From: Paraburkholderia phenazinium
GTDB lineage: Bacteria; Pseudomonadota; Gammaproteobacteria; Burkholderiales; Burkholderiaceae
DNA: 64,000 bases
Assembly (NCBI RefSeq): GCF_900100735.1
Contig: NZ_FNCJ01000004.1
Span: 374,019 to 438,018, forward strand
Direction of reading: 5' to 3'
Shown here: one piece after another, positions 25,024 through 35,185 of the stretch
How positions within the stretch are numbered: position 1 is the stretch's first letter
Layout of the letters: each line of letters begins with the position of its first letter
Made by a program: the position numbers and the translations under genes
Notes under the pieces: generated by a model
The model's input: the letters and a program-made list of their open reading frames with translations, nothing else
What the model was told of the DNA's origin: nothing
The model's database searches: none

Positions 25024-28000
25024 TCAAACAAGCTGCGTCTGGGCAGGGGCAGGCTCCTCAATGAACCCTTGCGCGCGCAGATACGTCAGATAGAGGCGAA
25101 TCAGGCTGCGGTAATCGAAGCTCAGATCGACCCCGTACTTCGCCAGCTCCGCCAACGTGCCGGTCTGCTCCACCGGCAGCGGCCTCGCTGACAGGTCCCC
25201 AATGTAGAAGTCGCGAATCAGCGCCAGGCCATTCGCGGGATCCACGTCGGCGAGGCGCCGCTGCCACTGCTCCGGCGCTTCCCGTCGCAAGCGGAAACCG
25301 GCCTGCGCGAATGCATCGAACCACTGATCTACGGCGAGCTTTTCCGGATTGCTCAAATTCGCCACCCGCAAGCCATCACGGGGATGGAGCGCCAGTGCCG
25401 TCACCGCCTCTGCAAGCCGGTCGACCGGCATCATCTCGATCTGCTGGCCCGTGCCGGGATAGGCACCCAACTGGATACAACCCTTGTTGTAAAGCCAGAA
25501 GTGATTGTGCGCGTAGTTGCTGTAGCCGCTGCGGCTGTCGCCGGTGATATTGCCTGCGCGCGCAATCACCGCTGACAGTCCGAAGCGCCGCGCACATTCG
25601 GCGACGCGCTGTTCGCCGACCCACTTGCTCAGCAGGTAGCCGTTATCCCGTTGCGGCAGCGCCCCGCTCACCCGCTCCTCGATCCACCTCGCGCCGCTCA
25701 GCGTCTCAGGCACGGACATGGTCGAGACGAAGCACAGCGGCTTGTGCCGCCCTGTTAGCGCAAGACGCAGCAGCGCCTCGGTGCCGCCTACATTCGCCTG
25801 CTTCATTTCGGCGTAGCTGTGCAGGTGATGCACGAACGCGCCGCAGTGCAGAATTGCCTCGACGCTATCGGCAAGCCTACGCCACGCGGCTGAATCCAGA
25901 CCGAGAGCCGTGGCGGCGAGATCGGCCGGAATCACCTCCACGCGGGAGAAGTCGATCTTCAGACCGGCCTCGGCTGCTTTCTTCACTAATATTTCCAGCC
26001 CCGCGGCAGCCTGGTCGCAGCGCTGCAAGCAATAAACCTTGTCCACCTGCTGGCTCAATTCATGCAGCAGGTAAATGCCGAGAAATCCACTTGCGCCGGT
26101 CAGCAGCACCGCGCGCGGCGACACCGTGTGCGTCGCCCGCGTGAGTTCGGCGAGCGGCGGCGCCAGATCACTGATGGCGATTGGCGTCGCCGCGTCGTTG
26201 ATCGCAAGTCCGATCATGTCCTGATGCTGCTCGGCGGCAAGCGCGGCAATGGTGGGTGACCGATAGAAACTCGCCATGTGGAAATCGAGGCCAAGCGCTT
26301 TGCGCACTTCGGCCTGCATCCGCACCGCAAGAATCGAATTGCCGCCGAGGCGAAAAAAGCTGTCGTCCCGGCCAATGCCGCGCACCTGCAGGAGTGCCTC
26401 CCAGATGTCGGCGACACCACGCTCGATGCCGGCGTGCGGCGGCGCGCCGCCGCAACGCGGGGCCGGCGCAGGCAAGGCCTTGCGATCGAGCTTGCCGTTA
26501 GCCGACGCAGGGATGGCATCGAGCTGCATGAAAAATGCCGGCACCATGTACTCGGGCAACCGCGCCTGCGCGTGCTCGCGCAGCGCCGCTTCAGCGACGT
26601 TGGCGTCCGGTTTTGCCACGTAGTACGCGGCCAGGTAGCGCTGCTCACCGTCGCCCCACACGGCGCACGCGGCGTGCTCCACGCCCGGCGCTGCCGCCAC
26701 GCAGCTCTCGATTTCACCCAGCTCGATGCGAAAGCCGCGCAGCTTGACCTGCGCGTCGTTGCGGCCGAAGTATTCGAGTGTGCCGTCAGGCAGGAAGCGG
26801 CCGAGATCGCCGGTCCGGTACATCAAGGCATAAGGCGTCCGGCTGAACGGATCGACGATGAAGCGCTCCATCGTCATCGCCGACTGGTTCACATAACCGC
26901 GAGCAAGATTCTCGCCGCCGATATAGATTTCGCCCACCGTGCCGGGCGGCGCGAGTTGCTGTTGCCCATTCAGGACATACAGACAGTAGCCAGGCAACGG
27001 CTTGCCGATAATGCGGCTCGGACCACCCGGCAACACCTGGCCGCACGATGCCATGACCGTCGTCTCGGTGGGACCGTACAAGCTGAACAAGCGGGTGTGC
27101 GCGGCCCACCACGCGGCGCTCGCTTCGTCGAGCGTATCGCCGCCGAAACCCAACAGCCGCAGATCGGGAAGGGCTTCGCGCGGCAGGTTTTGCACCACGA
27201 CCGGCGCGAGCGACGCGTGCGTAACGCGCGCGTCCTTGAGCAGGCGATGCATCAGCAGCGGATCGCGGCGCGCCTCTTCCGGCAGCACCACCAGCGTGCC
27301 GCCGTGCAGCAGCGCAAGAAAGATGTCTAGGACACTCGCATCGAAATTGGTCGACGCGGCAAGCGTGCTGATGCTGCCCGGCCCATACTCGAGCGCGACA
27401 CTTGCACCAGCCGTCATCCTGACCACGCTATGGTGTTCGACCATCACCCCCTTCGGCTGGCCGGTCGAACCCGAGGTGTGAATCACATACGCGAGCGCGT
27501 CCGGTACGACCGGGGCGAGCCGCACCGGATCGGCCTGAGCCAGCGCCGCGGGGTCCAGGTAGCGCAACTGGGTAAGTCCCGCGGAGGCGAGCGCGTCGCG
27601 ACTGGGCGGATCTGCGAGAACGGTAGCAACCGAGCAATTGCTCGCGAAGTAGCGCAGCCGCTCCGCTGGATACGCGGGGTCGAGAGGGACGTACGCGCAA
27701 CCCGCCTTCAGGATGCCAAGCACGCTTGCGACGAGCAGCGTGCCCTTCTGCATGCTCAGACCGACGCGCGTGCCAGCCGGCACGCATGCCGCAAGGCCAG
27801 TGGCAATCCTGTGACTGAGTGCGTCGAGCTCGCCATAGCTCAGTCGCTGATCGCCGCAGCGCACTGCGATCTGGGTAGCGTGTGCGGCCACGACCCGGGC
27901 AAAGCGCACCGGGATCGACATCGGTGCATCCGGTACCGGCGCGCCGCGCGAAAACGCTAGACATTGCGCATGTTGGCGCTCGCTCAGATAGCGCAGCTCG

Positions 28001-31000
28001 CCGGCCTGCGCAGCGGGATTCTGGCAGACCGCCTCGAACAAGGTCTGGAACGCCTCGGCCATCCGTTCGACCGACGCTGCGCCAAGCGCCGAGCTATCGT
28101 ATTCGATCCGGCCTTCGAGGCCGCCGTCCGGCCGCATATAGTAGATCGCGCAGAGGTCCGCCTTCGAGCTCAGCGACGGCAACTCCCGCGCCTTGTACGG
28201 CGCACCGCCGATCCGTCCGTCGAGCTCGAGGCCGCTCTGCAGGCTAAAAATCGTGTTCAGTGCGCCAAGCCGCGGATTATCCGTGTCGTAAGGGGACGCT
28301 AGCAGATGGTCCTGGTCGTCGAGCATCTGGCGCTGGACCGCGCGCGCGAGATCGGCGAAGGACTGGCGAGTCCGGATGTCCTGCACCAGCACCGCCATCG
28401 ACACAAACATCCCATAGATGCTTTCGCTCCCCGCCACGAGACGACCGGCCGAAGGATACGCGCAAGCAAGCTGCGCCTGGCCGCTGATTCGCCAGAGCCA
28501 TAGCAGATGCAGCGCAAACAACACAGGTGGCAAGGTCATGCCGGACGCCTCGGCGAACTGCTTGAGACGCTGCACCTGCGCCGGCCTGACAGGTAACGCG
28601 AGCGAGCGGTTCGCGTTGTCGGCGCGATGCAGCCTGTCGAACGGCAGTTCGACGCGCAACGTGGCGTGCTCCAGCTTGCAGGTCCAATACTCGCGAGCGG
28701 TAGCGAACTGGACCGACGCGGCCAGTTGCGGAGCCCACTGGCAATAGTCGAACCACGACAGCCGGTTTGGCACTGCCGTATGGCCGTCATAGCGCAGCGC
28801 GAGTTCGTCGAGCAGCAGCTTCAGCGACCAGCCGTCGAAAATGGCATGGTGGATGCAAAACAGCAGCGTCGTGCTGCCGTGTTGCGGGCAGAGCAACAAC
28901 TCCGCCCTCCACAGCGGCGCACACTCTAGCGGCAAAGCTGTCTCACGCAGCACATCGGCACGCGCCGCAATGGCTTGCGCGTCGCAGCTCGCAATGCTGA
29001 TCTGCGGCGTCGCCACAGCCGACGCAAAAAGCAGCAGTTCCCCGTCGCATTCGGCAAATTGCGCACGAAACACCGGATCGGCGGCGAGCACGTTCGTCAG
29101 CGCCTGGTGCAAGCGTAGCGGGTGCGTTTCGCAACTGAAGTCGACCCGCACCACAATGGTGTAGGCACAGTCGTTCGGTTTGCTGACTGAGCGGCTGTGA
29201 ATCATCCGCACAAGGCGGCTTGCAACCGGCACGGGCTTAACATCTCCAGCAGCACCCGCAGCTACCGGGACAAGCGGCGGCAACCCGGCCTCGCTCGGGC
29301 TAGCGTCGCGTAGCCGCGCGCAGAACGCATCGAAGAGCGGATCTTCGAACAGCGCCTTGACCTGAACCTGCGCATGGAGCGCCGAACTCAGACGATGGCA
29401 CGCCAGCATCGCCAGCAGAGAATGGCCGCCCATCTGGAAGAAATGACTGTCCCCGGCAATGCTGTCTACCGGCACTTCGAGTATCTCCGCCCAGATCGCG
29501 CGCACCGTTTGTTCGAACTCGTCGAATTCACGCGTGCTGCTGTCGAGGGGAGCGGTTTGCGGCGGCGGCAAGCGCGTGCGGTCGATCTTGCCGTTCAGGT
29601 TCAGCGGCAACGCGGCAACCGGGATCAGAAAGGACGGCACCATGTAATGCGCGAGGCGGCTCGCCAGGCGGCGGCGCAACGCGGCAGGATTCAGGGCGTC
29701 GCCAACATACCAGGCAACCAGCGCCGTGCCGCCCTGCCGCTCACAGGTGCCGACATACGCCGCACGCACTTCCGGCTGTTCGACGATGCTCGACTCGATT
29801 TCGCCAAGCTCGATCCGGTAGCCTCTGATCTTGACCTGGAAGTCGTTGCGGCCGAGAAACTCGAGCTCGCCATCCGGGAGAAAGCGCCCGAGGTCGCCGG
29901 ATCGATAGAGCCGTCCGGCGCCGAATGGATTGGGCTGGAATTTCTGCTCGCTCAACTCGACGCGCCGCAGGTAGCCGCGCGCCACCGACGCCCCGCCAAT
30001 GCAGATCTCGCCGACGCCGCCGAGCGGCGCAACCTGCCCCGTTTCGTCCAGCAGGTGAATCTGATAGCCCGGCAAGGGGCGCCCGAGTTGATTGGCCAGC
30101 TTGTGCCAGCCGAAGGTATTTTCGGTCGCCATCACGGTGGTTTCGGTCGGGCCGTAGATGTTCGACAGGCGCAACAGCTTCGACCAGAAGCGAATCGTCT
30201 CGTCATCGCTCGCTTCGCCGCCGCACAGGACGCTGGTCAGGTCCGGCAGCGCACGGCGCGGCAACAGTTTGAGGATGGCCGGCGGCAGGAAGGCGTGGGT
30301 GATGCGCCGTGCTTCCAGAAATCCGAACAGCGCCTCGGCGTCCGCACGCACCTCCTCTGGAGCCACGATCAGGTGGCCGCCGTGCGTGAGCGGATTGAAG
30401 ATCTCCACCACGCTGGCGTCGAAGTTGACCGACGCGAATTGCAGCCAGCGCGTACCCGGGCCAGTCTCGTAGCGGCCCGCGAGCGAGGCGACGAAATGAG
30501 CCAGCATGCCCCGCTCGATCACCACACCCTTGGGCTGGCCGGTGGTGCCCGACGTGTAGATCACGTAGGCGATATGTGTCGCTGCGGCAATCGGCAAGCG
30601 CGCAGCTCGCGCGCTCGCTGGGCTTACCGGGCTGCTTTGGGTTCCGGCGTCCGCCAGCAGGTCGTCGAGCACCAGAACCGGGCAGCGAACAACAGCCGCG
30701 ATCCGTGCGTGGGTCGCATCGTCGACGATCACCGCGCTCAGTTGCGCATCGTCCGCGATGTAGTGCAGCCGTTCGTCGGGCATGTGCGGATCGAGCGGCA
30801 AATACCCGGCCCCGGCCTCCAGCACGCCGAGCATCGCGGGGACGATCCTGGCGCCACGCGACACGCAAATGCCGATCAGCGCATCCGGCGCCGCCACCGG
30901 CGCGACACCGGCCGCCATCCGGCGCGCCGCGTCCGCCAGTTGCGCGTAACTGTAGACCGCATCCGGTCCGCTGACTGCGGGGCTCGTTCCGTGCAGGCCC

Positions 31001-32346
31001 ACGGATTCGGCAAACAGCTCGAGGACATCACGCGCAGGTGCGGCCATCGGACCGCCGTCGGACCATCCGCACCCCCGCTCATGCAGCGCAGGCGTGTACA
31101 GGTCGAGCCCATTGATCTTCTGCTCGAGACTGTCGCCAATGCGCGTCAGCAGTGCGAGGTAGTGCTCGAAGGCAAGGCCCAATCCATCCAGCTCCTGCGG
31201 ATGGCGGCTATGGACATGAAACGAAATCTGCTCACGCACATCCAGATACACCGCCATGTCGTGCTGCGCGGCGCGCCGCGAAAACGGCACCAGCAACGAC
31301 GCATCCAACGAACCCAGTCGTAGCGCATCGTACGGCAGCGTATCGGCTTCGCAGAGCACGTTGGTCGGACTGGCGAAACCCGGCACGCGGCGCTCCATCT
31401 CGCGCAGGACCTCAAGGGCTGGAATCTCAGCGTGGAAATCGGCCATCTCGAAGCGTGCCGCTGCGTGCCGTAAGAATTGCCGCAAGGTCATCGCATCGTC
31501 GAACTCGCTCTTGAGGATGCGCGAGCGCTCATCGTAGCCAACGCCGTCGCGGCCCTGCATGCGGCCACGCTGATGATAAGCGGTCAGGATCGTCGAGGTA
31601 CCCGCAAGGCGCTTCAACAAGACATGAAAGGACAACAGCAGCAAGACTTCGGGCGCCATGCCGAGCGCCGCGGCCTCACGACGCAATGCGTGACTGGCGT
31701 GCGCGTCGAGATGCCGCGTAAAGCTGCTTCCGGCGAGATCGTTTTCATGGCGAGGCGCATGCCACTCGAATGACGATTCGCCGATCTGGCCGATCCAGAA
31801 ATCGAGGTCGGCTTGCAAGCGCTCGCAGGCCAGCAGCGACTGCTCGGCATCGAGCAGGCCCTGCTGATCGATGCCGAGCTCCGGCCCAAGGCTATCCCCG
31901 TTGTACGCGGATGACAGCGCTTCAAACAAGGGTTTGAGGGAAAAGCGATCAAGCAATGCCGCGTGACAGGCGAACACGAGATAGCTTCCTTTGCCCGCGC
32001 GCAACAGCGTGAAAGACCAGGGCACGCCCGTGTCCATGCGGAAATTGCGCGCACACAATCCTTCGATCAGCGAATGCGCGGCGAAATCGTCATGCTCGTC
32101 GAGGTCGATGACTTTCAGCTCGGTGTGCGATTGTGGTTCGACGATGAAGCGCGTGCCGCGTTCGGATTCGATGGTCCGGCAGCGCAGCGGCTGACAGTGC
32201 GCCACGATCTGCGCAATGGCGGCGCCGAGCCGCGCCGTATCGGGATGTCCGTCGAGCTGGTAGACGGCGCAGCGGTTGTGAGCGGCGTCGCTGCTCGCCA
32301 GCATGCGGGCCTGGGTCTGGGTCAAGGCGAAGGACTGGAGTTCCAA
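25024..32346 (-). CDS. Two-module nonribosomal peptide synthetase with terminal reductase (C-A-T-C-A-T-R)
   Basis: About 2440 residues. Order: condensation C1 (1-430), adenylation A1 (450-930; YTSGTTGQPKG, YRSGDLGR), carrier T1 (near 972; MGGHSLLA), C2 (1040-1470; canonical HHAIFDG near 1167), A2 (1480-1945; HTSGSTGQPKG, YRTGDLGR), T2 (near 2000; LGGNSI) and a NAD(P)H thioester reductase (2075-2430; GASGFLG, catalytic YLLSK). The product should be a dipeptide released as aldehyde or alcohol, or cyclised. Pocket residues aligned by eye to GrsA: A1 D-A-V-F-L-G-I-V-M, A2 D-A-L-S-G-G-L-V-M, suggesting uncharged side chains. C1 has CHAALLDR instead of HHxxxDG. The TTG start follows CGAGGT; an in-frame GTG 25 codons upstream lacks a ribosome site. 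No tailoring, MbtH or phosphopantetheinyl-transferase gene is adjacent. Confidence 0.93.
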   Translation of the reverse strand: MELQSFALTQTQARMLASSDAAHNRCAVYQLDGHPDTARLGAAIAQIVAHCQPLRCRTIESERGTRFIVEPQSHTELKVIDLDEHDDFAAHSLIEGLCARNFRMDTGVPWSFTLLRAGKGSYLVFACHAALLDRFSLKPLFEALSSAYNGDSLGPELGIDQQGLLDAEQSLLACERLQADLDFWIGQIGESSFEWHAPRHENDLAGSSFTRHLDAHASHALRREAAALGMAPEVLLLLSFHVLLKRLAGTSTILTAYHQRGRMQGRDGVGYDERSRILKSEFDDAMTLRQFLRHAAARFEMADFHAEIPALEVLREMERRVPGFASPTNVLCEADTLPYDALRLGSLDASLLVPFSRRAAQHDMAVYLDVREQISFHVHSRHPQELDGLGLAFEHYLALLTRIGDSLEQKINGLDLYTPALHERGCGWSDGGPMAAPARDVLELFAESVGLHGTSPAVSGPDAVYSYAQLADAARRMAAGVAPVAAPDALIGICVSRGARIVPAMLGVLEAGAGYLPLDPHMPDERLHYIADDAQLSAVIVDDATHARIAAVVRCPVLVLDDLLADAGTQSSPVSPASARAARLPIAAATHIAYVIYTSGTTGQPKGVVIERGMLAHFVASLAGRYETGPGTRWLQFASVNFDASVVEIFNPLTHGGHLIVAPEEVRADAEALFGFLEARRITHAFLPPAILKLLPRRALPDLTSVLCGGEASDDETIRFWSKLLRLSNIYGPTETTVMATENTFGWHKLANQLGRPLPGYQIHLLDETGQVAPLGGVGEICIGGASVARGYLRRVELSEQKFQPNPFGAGRLYRSGDLGRFLPDGELEFLGRNDFQVKIRGYRIELGEIESSIVEQPEVRAAYVGTCERQGGTALVAWYVGDALNPAALRRRLASRLAHYMVPSFLIPVAALPLNLNGKIDRTRLPPPQTAPLDSSTREFDEFEQTVRAIWAEILEVPVDSIAGDSHFFQMGGHSLLAMLACHRLSSALHAQVQVKALFEDPLFDAFCARLRDASPSEAGLPPLVPVAAGAAGDVKPVPVASRLVRMIHSRSVSKPNDCAYTIVVRVDFSCETHPLRLHQALTNVLAADPVFRAQFAECDGELLLFASAVATPQISIASCDAQAIAARADVLRETALPLECAPLWRAELLLCPQHGSTTLLFCIHHAIFDGWSLKLLLDELALRYDGHTAVPNRLSWFDYCQWAPQLAASVQFATAREYWTCKLEHATLRVELPFDRLHRADNANRSLALPVRPAQVQRLKQFAEASGMTLPPVLFALHLLWLWRISGQAQLACAYPSAGRLVAGSESIYGMFVSMAVLVQDIRTRQSFADLARAVQRQMLDDQDHLLASPYDTDNPRLGALNTIFSLQSGLELDGRIGGAPYKARELPSLSSKADLCAIYYMRPDGGLEGRIEYDSSALGAASVERMAEAFQTLFEAVCQNPAAQAGELRYLSERQHAQCLAFSRGAPVPDAPMSIPVRFARVVAAHATQIAVRCGDQRLSYGELDALSHRIATGLAACVPAGTRVGLSMQKGTLLVASVLGILKAGCAYVPLDPAYPAERLRYFASNCSVATVLADPPSRDALASAGLTQLRYLDPAALAQADPVRLAPVVPDALAYVIHTSGSTGQPKGVMVEHHSVVRMTAGASVALEYGPGSISTLAASTNFDASVLDIFLALLHGGTLVVLPEEARRDPLLMHRLLKDARVTHASLAPVVVQNLPREALPDLRLLGFGGDTLDEASAAWWAAHTRLFSLYGPTETTVMASCGQVLPGGPSRIIGKPLPGYCLYVLNGQQQLAPPGTVGEIYIGGENLARGYVNQSAMTMERFIVDPFSRTPYALMYRTGDLGRFLPDGTLEYFGRNDAQVKLRGFRIELGEIESCVAAAPGVEHAACAVWGDGEQRYLAAYYVAKPDANVAEAALREHAQARLPEYMVPAFFMQLDAIPASANGKLDRKALPAPAPRCGGAPPHAGIERGVADIWEALLQVRGIGRDDSFFRLGGNSILAVRMQAEVRKALGLDFHMASFYRSPTIAALAAEQHQDMIGLAINDAATPIAISDLAPPLAELTRATHTVSPRAVLLTGASGFLGIYLLHELSQQVDKVYCLQRCDQAAAGLEILVKKAAEAGLKIDFSRVEVIPADLAATALGLDSAAWRRLADSVEAILHCGAFVHHLHSYAEMKQANVGGTEALLRLALTGRHKPLCFVSTMSVPETLSGARWIEERVSGALPQRDNGYLLSKWVGEQRVAECARRFGLSAVIARAGNITGDSRSGYSNYAHNHFWLYNKGCIQLGAYPGTGQQIEMMPVDRLAEAVTALALHPRDGLRVANLSNPEKLAVDQWFDAFAQAGFRLRREAPEQWQRRLADVDPANGLALIRDFYIGDLSARPLPVEQTGTLAELAKYGVDLSFDYRSLIRLYLTYLRAQGFIEEPAPAQTQLV

Positions 32347-32772
32347 ACGTATACCTCGGTGTCTGTGTTGAGCATCCTGGATCGACGCGCACGGTGTTCT
32401 GCTGCGTCGGCCGATTGACACCGGAAACGTTATTGATACAAGACACGCGTCTCAATAAGACCACTCTTAGAAGTCCTTTTATTTCTGTGCGGCCGATAGA
32501 CAAGTCATTGCAGCGCGTCGTACGGCAAGCGCTTAGCTAGCATTCGAATGCCGGCACAGCGCAGACGGAAAGCCGAAAGAAAGTATCAACCGGGCGCGTC
32601 CGAAGTGGCCGGCAAAAATCTCAGAGCGACCACACCCATCGTTTTCCCCTGGTGCTATCCGACGTCCGGCATACGACCGTTACGCAAGCCACACTACAGG
32701 GCCAACTCGGATTGAAACCTGGCCGGATTTGACTACCATGAAACTACATCCTGCTACCGAGCGGAGCCTGCG
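32347..32772. other. Divergent promoter region NRPS / TonB-like gene
   Basis: About 425 bp. No gene found. It must contain the promoters of the divergent NRPS and TonB-like genes; I see no convincing -35/-10 pair, riboswitch or lux-box-like dyad in it. Confidence 0.5.
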
Positions 32773-33306
32773 ATGCCTACCTGCACACGCCACCTTCGCA
32801 GCATCACCTCACACACCGCGCGCGACGCTTCGTGGCCATCGCGCGCACGCGGTGCAGCTCTCGCGCTAGCGATTGCGGCAGCAGCGGCCGGTTGCACCAT
32901 CACGCCGCCTGAGCGACCGGTGCTGATTACGCCACCGGCCGCCGTGAACAGCGCATCGCTCGATCAATACCGCATCGCAGTCGCACGGCGCATCCTCGAT
33001 CGCAATCCGTCGTATGTGCTGCAAGGCACGTTACAGCCGATGCTGCGCTCGCTGGTAGTGGTCTCGTTCACCGTCGACCGCGATGGCCAGGTAATCCAGT
33101 CCGCGGTGTACCGCACCAATGGCGACGACGAAGCCGAAGGCACCGCGCTCGCGACACTGCGTCGTGCGGCGCCGCTGCCGCAGCCGCCTGCCAAGCTGCT
33201 CAACACACGCGGCCAGGTGGAGTTATTCGAGGATTGGCTGTTCAACGACAACGGCAAGTTCCAGCTCCGCGAGTTCGCCTCGCCGCAAGCTCAGAACATC
33301 GAGTGA
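32773..33306 (+). CDS. TonB C-terminal-domain lipoprotein-like protein
   Basis: A 177-residue envelope protein. A hydrophobic segment (ALALAIAAAAAGC) ends in a possible lipobox AAGC, preceded by an unusually long Arg-rich N-region, so the true start may be later. The C-terminal part (LQPMLRSLVVVSFTVDRDGQVIQSAVYRTNGDDEAEGTALATLRRAAPLPQPP) matches the TonB C-terminal fold with the (S/T)G-like strand and LR(R)A helix. It lacks the inner-membrane helix plus proline linker of a classical TonB, so energy transduction is doubtful; it may bind envelope partners. Monocistronic, divergent from the NRPS. Confidence 0.78.
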   Translation: MPTCTRHLRSITSHTARDASWPSRARGAALALAIAAAAAGCTITPPERPVLITPPAAVNSASLDQYRIAVARRILDRNPSYVLQGTLQPMLRSLVVVSFTVDRDGQVIQSAVYRTNGDDEAEGTALATLRRAAPLPQPPAKLLNTRGQVELFEDWLFNDNGKFQLREFASPQAQNIE

Positions 33307-33673
33307 AGCGCCGCAAGCTATAATTTTCCGATCCCTTCGCCGGCCCGTCCGGCATGGCTGTCGCCGCCTGCTCACCCGTGGGCGCCGCACCGCCTGTCCC
33401 TCGCGTCGCCGCGCCACCCGCGCGCTGTGCAGCGCGCTGTCCGGCCATTCGCGCCGGCACTGCCGCAGCGCTCCCGCTGGTCTTTCCCTGGCTTAGCCGG
33501 AGCCGGCACGCCGGCCATCGCCGGTCGTTGTAAGCTATCGCATCGTTGTCCGTGTAACGTCCTGCCGGCGCAGGCCGTCTAGCCGCGGCGCATACGAATC
33601 CAAACAAAAGACGCCGTGTCCGCACGCCGCCCACCAGGCGCGCCGCGCAGCGTCACGCAACAGGAGACCTTGA
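33307..33673. other. Leader region of the MHS transporter gene
   Basis: About 365 bp. A TATAAT at 33320-33325 lies near the left end and could start a long leader. The middle is very GC-rich with many short inverted repeats. No gene supported. Confidence 0.45.
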
Positions 33674-34981
33674 ATGTCCACTTCGCCGATTTCCGCGACC
33701 CGGCCCGACGCGGCCGGTCAAAACAGCACCAGACGGATCATCTTTGCGAGCTTCATCGGCACCGCGATCGAGTTCTACGATTTCTACGTCTATGCGACTG
33801 CCGCCGCGCTCGTCATCGGACCGGTATTCTTCCCGCATGGCTCGGCGACTGCGCAGGCGCTATCCGCCTTCGTCACCTTCGGCATTGCGTTCGTCGCGCG
33901 ACCGATCGGCTCGTTCCTGTTCGGCCATTTCGGCGACCGTATCGGCCGCAAGTCGACTCTCGTGGCCTCGTTGCTGGTGATGGGCCTCTCGACCACGTTG
34001 ATCGGCTTCGTGCCCGGCTACAACTCGATCGGCAGCCTGGCTCCAATCCTGCTGTGCATCTTGCGTTTCGGCCAGGGGATCGGCCTTGGCGGCGAGTGGG
34101 GCGGCGCGGCGCTGCTCGCCACCGAGAACGCCCCGGCCGGCAAGCGCGGCTGGTTCGGCATGTTCCCGCAACTCGGACCGTCGATTGGCTTTCTGGCCTC
34201 CAACGGCCTCTTCTTCGGCCTCGCACTATCGCTCTCCGATGAACAGTTTCGCAGTTGGGGCTGGCGCGTGCCGTTCATCGTCAGCGCGGTGCTCGTCGCG
34301 CTCGGTCTGTACGTGCGCCTGAAGATCGCTGAGACACCAGCGTTTCGCGCGGCCATCGAACGCAAGGAGCGCGTCGCCGTGCCGATCGCCACGCTGCTCG
34401 CGCAGCACGGCTGGCCGACCCTGCTGGGCGCCCTCGCGATGGTGGTGTGCTACACGCTGTTCTATAACGCGACGACATTTTCGCTGTCGTACGGCGTCTC
34501 GGTGCTGCACATTCCGCGGCAGAGCTTCCTTGGCCTGCTGTGCATCGCGGTGCTGTTCATGGCGCTCGCCACGCCGCTGTCCGCCTGGGCGAGCGACCGC
34601 TACGGCCGCAAGCCGGTGCTGATCGCCGGCATCATCGCGGCGATCCTGTCGGGCTTCACGATGGCGCCGCTGCTCGGCAGCGGCTCGATGCCGCTCGTGC
34701 TGCTGTTCCTCGTGATCGAACTGTTCCTGATGGGCGTGACTTTTGCACCGATGGGCGCGCTGCTGCCGGAACTGTTCCCGACTCACGTGCGCTATACCGG
34801 TGCAGGCGTGTCGTACAACCTGGGCGGCATTCTCGGCGCGTCGGTGGCGCCGTACATTGCTCAGGTGCTGGCTGCTCACGGCGGGCTGACGTGGGTCGGC
34901 GCGTATGTCTCGATTGCCGCGGCAGTCAGTCTGCTGGGTGTGCTGTGCATGCGCGAGACGCGCGACGCGCACCTGATGTAA
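33674..34981 (+). CDS. MFS transporter, metabolite:H+ symporter (MHS) family
   Basis: A 435-residue proton symporter with 12 membrane helices, of the ShiA/ProP/KgtP group. It starts with RRIIFASFIGTAIEFYDFYVYATAAALVIGPVFFP, the MHS helix-1 signature, then GSFLFGHFGDRIGRKSTL (motif A) and RFGQGIGLGGEWGGAALLATENAP. The second motif A is ASDRYGRKPVLI. Substrates of relatives include citrate, 2-oxoglutarate, shikimate and betaine; the one here cannot be read. A ribosome site (GGAGACC) precedes the ATG. Confidence 0.93.
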   Translation: MSTSPISATRPDAAGQNSTRRIIFASFIGTAIEFYDFYVYATAAALVIGPVFFPHGSATAQALSAFVTFGIAFVARPIGSFLFGHFGDRIGRKSTLVASLLVMGLSTTLIGFVPGYNSIGSLAPILLCILRFGQGIGLGGEWGGAALLATENAPAGKRGWFGMFPQLGPSIGFLASNGLFFGLALSLSDEQFRSWGWRVPFIVSAVLVALGLYVRLKIAETPAFRAAIERKERVAVPIATLLAQHGWPTLLGALAMVVCYTLFYNATTFSLSYGVSVLHIPRQSFLGLLCIAVLFMALATPLSAWASDRYGRKPVLIAGIIAAILSGFTMAPLLGSGSMPLVLLFLVIELFLMGVTFAPMGALLPELFPTHVRYTGAGVSYNLGGILGASVAPYIAQVLAAHGGLTWVGAYVSIAAAVSLLGVLCMRETRDAHLM

Positions 34982-35185
34982 GCGCGCTTGCGGCGCTCGC
35001 TGTCCGCCATGCGCGGGCAGCGCAGCGCGCATTTTCTCGCGCACTTCCCCCTTGCGGCCACCTCGTGCCCACCTGGTGAGTTCCCTGTCTTGCACGCCTT
35101 TTTGGCGCGCCTATACTCGGGCCAGATACTCGTCGCGGACCCAAAGAAATACTCGGCCCGCTACCCGAAAAGCCAGGAGGCCACC

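Noticed and set aside
29374-31323. 649-codon open frame on the plus strand opposite the NRPS
   Set aside because: Antisense shadow of the NRPS; the translated text is Arg/Ala-rich and shows no domains.
32773-33306. Classical TonB energy transducer
   Set aside because: Lacks the membrane anchor plus long proline linker and no ExbB/ExbD genes are nearby; kept only as TonB-domain protein.
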